From assembly GCF_037975245.1 (NCBI RefSeq), contig NC_092580.1, positions 26,148,501 through 26,212,500 of the forward strand: 64,000 bases of DNA, in the 5' to 3' direction. Below, in pieces: positions 54,099-64,000 of this stretch (positions within the stretch are counted from its first letter, which is position 1; every line of letters starts with the position of its first letter). This DNA is from Apostichopus japonicus. Taxonomy: Eukaryota > Echinodermata > Holothuroidea > Aspidochirotida > Stichopodidae. Made by a program: the position numbers and the translations under genes. The notes below the pieces were generated by a model that saw nothing but the letters and a program-made list of their open reading frames with translations, was not told the DNA's origin and did not search any database.

Positions 54099-57000
54099 TC
54101 AGGAAAAAAACTACATTTAAGTACTAATTTACGATTTTTTGCTCAGATGAAATGTTCTTAATCCGGAATAATTTGTAGATCTCCGTATCGAAACAATTTT
54201 TGATCAAGTTTGCTCACATTGTATTTATGAATTTGTAAAAGCCAGCATAATAATTGATTGCTTTTGCTACTGGGTAACTTCACAATAAATATTCTAAAGC
54301 ATGCGGGCGAGAAAGTAAAATGAGATGGACAGAATATTCCCAACCTGACGTCATCGATTGCATAATGGATGAGAAGATAAACAAGCAAGCGGTAAAGGAC
54401 TTTACCTGAAATGTTGTTAAATAATTGATGATTTCAAATGAAGAGTTTTACTTGGAAGTTTTTTAAGGTTTTAAGTATACTGTACATTGCTGTTGCTTTG
54501 TCCTGAAGTAGTTGCTATGGTATCAAGTAACTTAGCAGAGTAATTTTCTTGCTTTTCAGGTGTGTTAAATTGTATGTTTAAATTGTAACAGAGTTAGATT
54601 TAATTTCCCCTGATCATTGATAGTACTGAAAATTGCTTCTTTGAACATTCTTTTCAAAACTTGGAAGCATCCATTGCAACATTTATTTTTCTACAAAACT
54701 AGTAATAATATATATCATGTCTGTTCAAGCATGTCTGATTGGGAGAGAATCACACCACTTTTCACAATCAGTTCTTTTAAAGGCTACCCCAGCGATAGAA
54801 TATTTCTCTCTTGCTATTGTTGTTGTTGTTTTAATGCCCTTGAAACTTTTCCACATCTCTGCATTTATTGACAAAATTAAGAATGCTTCTTTGACTTTGT
54901 CCGTACAGTATCCTATAAAGCATTCACAGTTGTATACACCCCTGGTATGTATACATATACAGTATACATGCAAAAGATGGTTTATTTGGAAAAAAAGCCA
55001 TAAATATTGGAAGAAAACTTTAATTAAAGTTGCTGATATTCTTGATCTTTAAATACTGTACAGTATGCAGATTTTCTGCAGTTGTTTGTCTCCCCCCCCC
55101 CCGCCCCCTCTCTCTCGCCCAATGGTAGTAGAGGGAAATAGCTTTGTCCCAAAGCATGCAAGAAGGATTTGATCAAGATTTGTTATCTCTTTCATTTTAT
55201 GCTACCTCCACAGCCATGTTGAACTGAAAACATAAGCTGTTTGTCTAACTGGACTAATTCTCAATTTCCTGGAATATTTGTCACAAATAGACTGTTTAAC
55301 ACCTGTGGAAAATGACTTCTTGAGACTTAAAGTTAGATAACATCTCACTGAAATTTGTGTGTAATCCTTTTATACCTGTGAAGCGCTCATTCAAATAAAT
55401 TTAGCTGCTTTGAAAGTGATGTAGATCAACAACAAGAAGATAAAAAACCCAAATTAATGACGCAGAACAAGTTAAAATCCCGATATACTGTATCCAATTT
55501 GATTTAGTACAGGGTGAATATTACCAAACATGAAAAAGAACCTGGAAAAATGAATTTATATTGGTTGATGACTTGCTGATTATTATAACCCTTCAATATT
55601 TTGTTAAAATGATAGAAGGGATGTCTTCAAATTTGATTAGTTGCAATCTTCCATTAAAACACTTGGTAGGCCCTATGTATTCATATGGAAACAATTGGGG
55701 GTCAAATGCATGAAATTCTTAAGTTATATACTTTAAATAGCTAATTACTTGAGTATATTTATGTACAAGTTAACAAAGCAAAACTCTGTTGTATGTAGCA
55801 TGTTATTATTATCACCAGTAGTTTGTATGAGTATCAATTGGAAAACTTTGTACACACATCAATATCTGTGAGAGGAGAAGGGGTAGAGAGCTAGAGAGAA
55901 GTAGCTGGAAGCCCAGCTAACCTTCATGAGTCAGGCTTTGTTGGCGTCATACAGCACACTCCTTCTAGTGTTTACGTTACAATGTCTCAGTAATCCTATT
56001 GTAACAATCTCCTTATTCAACCAACCTCCATTTTGAAAGTATGGATTTTTTTCCTCTCTCCATTGGCTAAGCTTTAAGTTTTGAACATAACTTCATCAAT
56101 TATGCATTGAGCTGATGCATTGTCAGTGACCCAGTCATTTATCCTTGCCAAGCGTGCTTATTATGTGTTGTGGTAGTACTGTAGTGCAGTACATCGTGCA
56201 GTCAGTCAACGGTTAAATGCCCTGTCTGACAGATATATACAGGCATATGTATACTGTGTGTACACAGTCAGATGTATTGAATGTTTAATACATGCTTACT
56301 GTACAGGCAGAGCGCAGTTTTAATTACCACTGTATTTTTGATATACAGTATAAATGTTTGTCTTTCACTGCCACTATTTTGTACATTCTTCTTCAAGTAT
56401 AATATATATATACTGTCCATGATTGGATGGCACATGTTGTTTTCTTTCTAGCTCTGCCAAAATATGTGCAAGTGTTTGAGATTATCCGGGACACCTAATT
56501 TGAAATTCAAACACTATTATCATGTTGCAAAAGGTTATTTGAATATCTCAAAACGAAGCAAGACTTAACTTGATTTAGAAAAGCAACATTTTGGGCTGTA
56601 AAATAAGTTTGGTAGACTATAAATTGCTGGATATCATTTGTAGAAGTTCAAGGAACAAAAATTGGAACTGGATTTATAAATAGGAAGCAACTTCAATCTC
56701 AAATCTATATATGTACAACATAATGCAATTTCCCAGGTGTACCTATATGATATGACTGGAAGGATATACACCAGTCACTATATATCTCCCACTGCTGGGA
56801 TACCTACCCACTTTCTCCTTACAAATCCATTGAACAATGCCTCCCACTTCCTTCTAAGTCTCTGTCATGTAGAATGGAGACAGGTAAATATTGTCATTCA
56901 CAATTACCCTACCAGTAAGTTTTCGAGTAGATCTAAGTATGAAAAGGAAATTTATGGGAACTTGATGAATTTGGCGAAATCAGTCATGTATGCAGGGCTC

Positions 57001-57130
57001 ATTGGGGTTAATTGGTTGAATTTCAGATTTCAGGTTCAGTTTTTTTCTTCAAAGAATTTTTAAATAGGAAGCTAATAGGCAGAGCCAGTGCCAAACTATT
57101 TTGTACACTAGGCAAGGCCAACTACTTCCA

Positions 57131-57484
57131 TCCCCCTCCCCTCCCCTCCCCTCCCCTCCCCTCCCCTCCCCTCCCCTCCCCTCCCCTCCCCTCCCCTCCC
57201 CTCCCCTCCCCTCCCCTCCCCTCCCCTCCCCTCCCCTCCCCTCCCCTCCCCTCCCCTCCCCTCCCCTCCCCTCCCCTCCCCTCCCCTCCCCTCCCCTCCC
57301 CTCCCCTCCCCTCCCCTCCCCTCCCCTCCCCTCCCCTCCCCTCCCCTCCCCTCCCCTCCCCTCCCCTCCCCTCCCCTCCCCTCCCCTCCCCTCCCCTCCC
57401 CTCCCCTCCCCTCCCCTCCCCTCCCCTCCCCTCCCCTCCCCTCCCCTCCCCTCCCCTCCCCTCCCCTCCCCTCCCCTCCCCCCC
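57131..57484. repeat. (CCCCT)n pentanucleotide array, about 70 units
   Basis: The array is almost perfect over about 350 bp, homopyrimidine on the plus strand and GGGGA on the minus strand. It accounts for the long proline/serine and glycine-rich open frames in all phases. The GGGGA strand could form G-quadruplex or triplex structures. Confidence 0.98.
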
Positions 57485-57600
57485 AAAAAAAAGAAGGAAA
57501 TTGCTAACTTTGATTATCATTATCATTTTTGTAACAAAAATGAAAAGCACAGGACTTGAAATTGCCAAATGGATTTGAAATTGCAAGAAATAAATAATAC

Positions 57601-57632
57601 ATCAAGCTTTTCGACTTATCTTTCTCAAATAC
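57601..57632 (-). repeat. Retroelement-type 3' motif, minus orientation
   Basis: Minus strand: TTTGAGAAAGATAAGTCGAA followed by AAGCTTGAT. This belongs to the GA-rich...GTCGAAA motif class found near retroelement 3' ends, and is weaker than the copies at 9957 and 24700. Confidence 0.3.
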
Positions 57633-58421
57633 AAAAAGAAATAGGCATTTCTGTACCAGCATATCACAATTTTGATAATAGTATCACATAGGTTCAGACC
57701 ACTCTTTTATTTTCTCCAGGTTGTCAGAGTGTGGCTTCATTTAGCCGACATAAACTAACAACACAATAGGGTCTGTCTTTCCAATTTAAGTGGTCTTGGG
57801 GGTTGCGTCCAAGTTCAGCTGGAGAGAATTACTACTTTAAAAGCTTTTTTGCACTGGCCAGTGCTTCTTTTGTTGGCTGTTTTGTGTGGTCAGGGGTTTT
57901 TCAACAAGCTTTTTTTTTTTTTTGCTGGGGAATTATAAAAGAATGCATAGAAGCTTTCTCAACAGAGTTACTCCAGCCTCCTCTTCGTGATATACTTACC
58001 TTACACTGTACTCTTATACAGCACTTTACTCTGTTACTTTGCACTTTACTTGATTACACATTAAATTACTTGTTCAACTATATCAAAATGCATTATAGTT
58101 TTTGAGCTCTACAATAATAATATTTCAGGAAATCTTACTCTATTCTGTTGTGTTTATTTATGCATCCCCTGTTATAACACCCCTTGTTTGAGCACTACTG
58201 TACATTTACAACCGCTCTGGACTGGGTTTATGTCCACCACGTACACTTAGGGCACGCTACAGATACTCATTTGTGCCTAATTCTGTCCATATATTTAATT
58301 CACAAGTGAGAAGATAAGTTTCTAATTTGTAGGACTTGCTGTTTATATGTTTGTATTACAGTTGTGTATTGCAGTCTACTGACACTTATACTATTGCTTT
58401 TTATCTTCCGTTAACCACCTG

Positions 58422-58470
58422 TGTAAGCCGATTTTCCGGTTGTGGACAATAAATTCAATTCAATTCAATA
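58422..58470 (+). repeat. LINE/SINE 3' tail with (ATTCA)n terminus
   Basis: GTAAGCCGATTTTCCGGTTG then TGGACAATAAATTCAATTCA and more ATTCA repeats. A conserved segment ending in AATAAA-like sequence plus short tandem ATTCA units is the usual 3' end of invertebrate non-LTR elements. The non-coding sequence upstream (about 58.0-58.4 kb) may belong to the same copy. Confidence 0.6.
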
Positions 58471-61400
58471 ATAGACAGGTTACTTCATGTAATTCACCTG
58501 TAGAGAAAAGACATCAACAAATGGAGATTTGTTCTCACTGGTTAAGTAACACACCAGATTGACTGATTTTGTGCATGTTTATTTCAGCTTCCCTTGTTAT
58601 TACCATTCCACTAGCGCCCTCATTGGAAAAAAGATTTTATATCCGGTGTCTAGTTTTAACTGTAATAAATTAACTATAATATTTTCCTTTGATTTACATT
58701 TTTGCTTTAAAACAACTAATTTGTACGAAACTGTGACCCTCAAAGGGTCAGTACTATGCCCCTCTAAGGTCTGTGCCTTAGGCGGCTGCCTATGTAGTTG
58801 GCCTAAATGGCAGCACCGGCCTTCGCTTGTAGGAGTAGAAATTAAAAAGAACACAAAGTACCATCCAAATTTAAAAAAATGTCGTATATATGTGCTTTAG
58901 CTTTATGCCTGGCTTACATGTCCCTGATTGACTTGTATGCATTCAAGTCTATACCTAGCTGAAAAATCTGGATGTTTAAGAATGTTTTTATATCACTTTA
59001 ACACTTTTCTTTTGGCACTTGGTCGGTAGATCCAGGATGAAAATTGAGCTGTGACTGAGAAATGGGTAAACTGTAGGGTGAACCAACAGATGATTTTAAG
59101 GCAAGATGGATTTGTTGAAGGGGTTACAAGATATAGAGCTCTAAGAGAATGTTTAATTTTACAATTATTCAAAACCAGCCAACTTTTGGGATTTTCATTA
59201 AAATATCAAGTTTTGGGATAATTGTCATAATTTGAAACAATTCACCCAAAATTTTGTCACAATTAGGCCAAAAAGTACATAAATGTCGCTGTAAATGGCA
59301 CTGTAGACTTTTGATTTTTTTCTTTGTAACTGAGAGAAGATTTGCAAGTTCTTTGGATTCAATTTTTATTCCAAATTTATGTTCTGGAGAACAGTCGGTT
59401 TACAAGAAAAGCTCTCATCTTGATCTGAAATATTGGTAGTCAAATTGGTGCGTTTCACACGAGCGTTATCTTTCATACCTCGGCAAGCTAAAAGACTTCC
59501 ATCTAGTGGTTTACAAGTCTCAGTTTTATGACGATAGTGAAATGTCAACTCCAAACAAAAGTGAACATAAACTCATAAAAAATCATTATTCCGTTGAGAG
59601 AAAAAAAATCATACCCAAGCGCGGACCAAAGGAGAAAGAGGAAAATTGCCGCACATATATACAATTGAACGACCAGCAAATTACGCACTTTACGACAATT
59701 CCTGCACATAAATTGTAATTTGTGTCAGGGACTTTGGCAATGGAACATTTTTTGCTTGTAAATTATGCTTTCATATTGCTGCTAGATCTACATAAGTAAT
59801 ATTTAAGAGATAATGTACTTTTTTTCCCTGCGACATTAATGAGATCATTCAGTTAGATTGTTTTGGTGAAATAATTGAATTATGTACAATTTCAACAGGT
59901 TTGTGGGGGGAATATGGAACATAAAACTAGCAAATGACTAGTCAAAAGACCTGTCTGTCTATGTATCAGACCTTTTAACGAATTGTAAACTTGATACAGT
60001 AGTATGAGGTTATAAAAAGATATAAAAGTCAGGTTTATTGCACACTTAAATTGTCAGACTGTAGTTTTTAAAGATTTGTACAATCATGCACATAACTGGA
60101 TGAATTAATGTTCCTGTTGATGGAAAGGAACTTTTCAGTCTCTGTAATAACAAGCCACAATCTACTGTACATGTACCGTACCACCCACCCCACCTCAACC
60201 CAACTCACAGCCAAAACTCAAACACTCAAACACCAGTCCCCTCGTCAGGCCCATATAGGCAGGCTTTCTGGGTTGGAGGGACAACCTACAAGTTAAGGAA
60301 TATGCACCAACAATTTAATGAGGTACATGAACAATACCAGTGTACTGTAACTGGTGAAGAGTTTGTACACATGGTGGTGGCCCAAAGATGAGGAGCGTAG
60401 TAATACACAGGTTGAGTAAATAGTCCACTGTGCTCTATTCTGGCTATGGGCCAGCCCCCCCCCCCAGCCCTACATTAAACATGATACCCAAGAATAAAAC
60501 AGCGACATTTTCATGCAAAGGTTCTGTTACCTTCAGGTAGCTGTTTGGAGAGGGTCATTGACAGGAAGTGACTAATCGGGATACATAAATGAGTTAAGAC
60601 AAAAGGTTACAAACAATTCAATCTAGACATATGGTAGTGTGAGCAGACAGGTAAGCTTATCTACATATCCAAATGTGATAAGCTTTGGACTTTATCATGC
60701 AAGCAAGTCCGGACCGAGGAGGTGGGCGGGTGCCACCTCTTTTCAAACCCCAGAAAAAGGTAGAACTTTATCACCACAACTTTACTTTATTTATAGACCT
60801 TATTTAAAGCGTAAATTATACACCATTTCATGTCTAAACTTTTTCTTTCTTAGGAGGACGACTCCCAAACCCCCTCAATGAAAGCTTCAGCTTCAACAAT
60901 CCCAGGTACCCCCCTGCCATATCCCCCTCCCTTACCCACTTTTTTTTTTAAATCTGGGATCTCCCCTATCTGGCCAGGCTATTAAAAATATCTGAAATAC
61001 CAAATCCATTATTGTTGAACATTCAACATTTGTTATTTCGTGGCTGTTAAATGTCTGCAACATTACACATTGTAAGAGTGACTCCAATATTTAAATTGTA
61101 AACCACACAGTTTTAATATTGCATGTATTACGCCGTTTCTTCCATGCATAGTTCTCAAAGTGTTTTGGGAGGAGTTTGTTGCAAAATAATTGTTTAATAA
61201 GGCACTTTGAAATTATGCGTCGTCATAAATTTATTAAAAGTAAATTTAATTTGAATGATTTACACTTTGAGTAATAATACCAAAAAATATAAATTTATAA
61301 ATTTTCTGCCAGTTATTGAAAGTTCTGGCAATTTGTTTTGTCATTGCAATGATGTCTCCTCAATGCACAACCAATCTTGCTCCATTTTTGACTCAATTTT

Positions 61401-62217
61401 CGTTTAAATATTTCCATCCTATTTTTTGGCCTTTTTCTTTCGAAACCTAAACATTTAAACAAAATGTGCAATATTCCTTTGAAAGTTAAATTGCATCTCA
61501 TATTTGTTTGTAATTAGAGTAGATAAAGGATTTTATTTTCAATTTCTTCTGAGAGAAAGGGAACTTCCCGTCTAAGTTTAATATCAAACAGGCAGAGTTC
61601 ACTGTCAATATTTGGTGAGCACACAAGACATCCCATGCATGTATACACAGGTTTTTACAGTTTATTAAAAATAATTTGCTGATCTCAGAAACACATTCAT
61701 TTGCTCGGCATCAACTTTAATCTAAACGTACTGTACGCGTGCGGTAGCCTGTGTTGTACGGGGTAACCACGATGTACAGAGAGCGTCACAGCATGCAATT
61801 TGCGTGTACTCTGTCGGTTAAGACGTATTCCTCGTTCGTGTTTATATACGTGACGTCTATAATCCAGTGAAATTGCTCCACCATTTTTTTCTTTCCTCTT
61901 AATGAGATTTCCATTCAAGGCCAAAAAAAAAGAGAAGAGACAAAAAAAAAAAGAGAAAAAAAAGATTAAAAGTATTAAGAGAAGCTTGGATGGTCCGAGT
62001 TAGAAAAAAAGTCAATTGAAATTTTAGCGTAATAGATAAAGATTAAAGAGCTTTGCCTGTATTGAGTTTCCTCTGTTTTTAATTTTACTCCGAGGAGGAT
62101 GGGAGAATGCTTTTTAAGGTACAGCTGTACTTAAATTGTTTGTTTTTGCATAATCAATTGGGGTTTACCATGGTACAGTGCGTCCTCTTGAAACATGTAT
62201 TCCTGCGATAAATCGAC

Positions 62218-62543
62218 CAGGTCCGGATCAAGCTAGTGCGGGGCCTGTAGCATAAATGTTGTAAAGGGGCCCTTAAATAAAAATAAAAATAAAAGATTCT
62301 CGGTTTCGGATATCTTTGTACTTCTGCGTCGAATATGTATCACATAGATACCACACTCAGATTTATTACTCTGTTTAAATAATAACCCCAAATGAAGTTG
62401 ATAATTGGCTAAAATCTCTAACCTAAAACACCCAGTCTTTCATAAAAGTTGAAGACAGTACAGTACTATAGTAATGGAGCAAGTGCAGAATTGATAGCTT
62501 GCAAGTATTTAGCATGGGGCCCTTGAAAATGCGTGGCCGGAAG
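62218..62543. mobile_element. Possible hAT-like MITE with GGGGCC-rich ends
   Basis: CAGGTCCGGATCAAGC with GCGGGGCCTGTAG and AAGGGGCCCTT on the left, and GGGGCCCTTGAAAATGCGTG followed by GCCGG on the right, resemble the two ends of a GC-rich MITE. The inverted repeat is imperfect, and no target duplication was confirmed. Confidence 0.35.
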
Positions 62544-64000
62544 CATGTATGCTACTTTTGCTATTAGCTTAAACCAGCACTGTATGTCACTGTCTTGTAA
62601 GATACATTTTGTGTTGATTGTATTAGAGTACAATTTTTTTACAACTTAATTTGGCCAAAATGTTTAAGAAAAGTTTCTAAGGCAACAGCTTGTGAAAGCA
62701 TGTACAGTGCCTCGTGCAAAATTCATATACATAGTTACTGAATGAAGGGAATTGTGTACATGTAGTTTAAAATAAAAATGATCAAACTATTTTAATTGTT
62801 CTTGATATGGTAGTTACAAAATGACCAAACCTTCAAACTTTCTGTGGTACATTCTAATTTTTCAACCAAAACAAGCTAAAGCAAAATGGTTCACACTCTG
62901 GACTGATTGACTGTATTGTAAACACACATATAAGTTAACCCCAACACAGTGTATCTAGCCTAGCTTTTAGTACATATTGTGACAGTTAATTGGTAGCCAA
63001 ATAAATTGTGGAATGTCTAAGCTGAATCAAACATTTGCTTGCATTTTACTTGTCTACCCATACTACATAAAGCCCATCATTCGGGAATGATTTCTAATAA
63101 GTGCTGTTAAACCGAAACATCTTATGCTCACACTGTTATCACAGTACTGTTTCAATGGAGCATCCTGTAGTAGCCTACTATGAACACACTGTTCAGCTTG
63201 CATTTGTGCCCTTTCCCCCTCCGACAACATGTGCGCTTAGCAGACGGTGGGCTGGACAAATCAAGTTATAATGCATTGAATAAATCTATGACAAAAAAAA
63301 TTGGCTTAAGTAAAGCTTTTGTGGTTAAATCGACACTCTTTGCATTCAGGGTACGTCAGCTCAAAATATAAACTGCGTGGGGATTGAAAGAGCAAAGTGT
63401 CACAGATGGTATGGAACGCATATCATCCGGGCATCGATATTATTGACTAGTGGCATGGCAGTTTATAGATTTATATGTAATGTCATTCACGCCTAGCCGG
63501 ATGGCGATGATATCGTCGTACGCCTAAAACGAGAAGAACATATGATGCCTATGTAATAACTGACAGCACAGGGCAAACTGTAATAGTGTAATGCCTGCAG
63601 TTCCATATAATTCATCTGGGGGTGTTATTTCTAAGGGGGAAGCAATTATGGGAAGTGCCACCTCCGATCAAAACTGCGAGATCATCCGTTCGGAATGTCA
63701 TGTGTCGTTTTTCCTTTCTTTTCTTATCTTTTTTTCCCCCCTGTGCTGCATGATCATGAAATTACATTGATTATAACCCAACACTGGATTGGTTCCCATT
63801 GGTCTGTTTACAACGAATTTCAAGGTTTTAAGCCTGCTGCTACTTCATTAACAATTCCGCTAAAAATGCGACATGCCCTTTCTGGACTCATTCTGTGTGA
63901 ACTTGGCGAAACGCTCTGAATTGTGTTCTGATCAGGCGTGGGCGTACAGGTTTACTGGAAAAATGTTGTTAAATCAATAGTCATGGTCTCTTTTCATGAC

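Larger units (their letters stand above)
57080..58822. mobile_element. Possible hAT-like element bounded by GGCCAACTAC-type ends, containing a (CCCCT)n array
   Basis: The left side reads CAGAGCCAGTGCC, then CTAGGCAAGGCCAACTAC. The right side reversed reads GGCCGGTGCTGCCA, then TTAGGCCAACTACATAGGC. CAG-[AG]GCC-[GA]GTGCC with a nearby TAGGC word is a common hAT-type terminal sequence. Flanking CTAATAGG and CTTGTAGG agree at 6 of 8 positions. It could also be two separate solo ends. The interior includes the satellite array and a LINE 3' tail but no transposase. Confidence 0.45.
48809..64000 (+). other. First coding intron of the Kv4 gene (at least 15 kb)
   Basis: It begins with the GTAAGT donor at 48809. 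I found no frame encoding YGDMVP, S6 or the Kv4 C-terminus up to the window edge, so the intron probably extends beyond it. Long first introns after the pore-helix exon are known in Kv4 genes. Repeats inside are listed separately. The rest is AT-rich unique sequence with many TACTGTA/TACAGTA words. Confidence 0.75.

Noticed and set aside
57012-57586. Long proline/serine and glycine-rich open frames in several phases
   Set aside because: They are direct translations of the (CCCCT)n array, which is open in all phases because the unit contains no stop codon.
58559-58900. 113-codon plus-strand frame
   Set aside because: Its cysteine-rich part is the translation of a hAT-like terminus, not a protein domain.

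Overview
This is an AT-rich, repeat-dense, intron-dominated animal genome window. It has no operons, Shine-Dalgarno sites or long bacterial-type reading frames. The two protein-coding loci (a Shal/Kv4 potassium channel and an Ig/FN3 cell-surface-type protein), together with the hAT-like MITEs, LINE relics and long (TA)n arrays, point to a marine invertebrate. An echinoderm such as a sea cucumber is my best guess. That is inference; nothing in the sequence names the species.

Left part (about 2.6-22.9 kb, minus strand): five exons of one gene can be joined in frame using consensus splice sites. Reading down the minus strand they are 22852-22610 (most of an Ig domain), 18518-18436 (the second Ig cysteine and a long loop), 4749-4708 (a 42-nt micro-exon completing the Ig domain), 3766-3658 (first half of an FN3 domain) and 2830-2649 (second half). 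All four junctions keep phase. The signal-peptide exon(s) lie to the right of 22.85 kb and were not found. Downstream exons lie left of the window or were missed. The introns carry MITEs, local tandem duplications and retroelement-type 3' motifs.

Middle part (about 23-47 kb): no convincing exon. It is mobile-element territory. Three CAG...CTG-ended, hAT-like elements (33932-35025, 35076-36270 and 36350-38481) are each bounded on both sides by (TA)n. One carries a further nested MITE, and another carries extra palindromic terminal-type arrays. A decayed LINE (endonuclease and reverse transcriptase fragments, minus strand, 38.88-39.46 kb) and a (AAAAG)n array of about 275 bp follow.

Right part (47.7-64 kb, plus strand): the first coding exon of a Kv4 (Shal-type) channel, 47709-48808. 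It encodes the KChIP-binding N-terminus, the T1 domain, S1-S5 and the pore helix, and stops at a GTAAGT donor inside the selectivity-filter glycine codon. The rest of the window is its first coding intron (at least 15 kb), holding a (CCCCT)n array of about 350 bp, hAT-like ends and a LINE 3' tail. I saw no later Kv4 exon.

The two genes have no evident functional link. They lie head-to-head (5' ends facing one another), separated by at least 24 kb. I did not find a demonstrably new molecular system. The most unusual signal is the set of TA-array-targeted elements at 33.9-38.6 kb, with palindromic subterminal arrays built on different short words.
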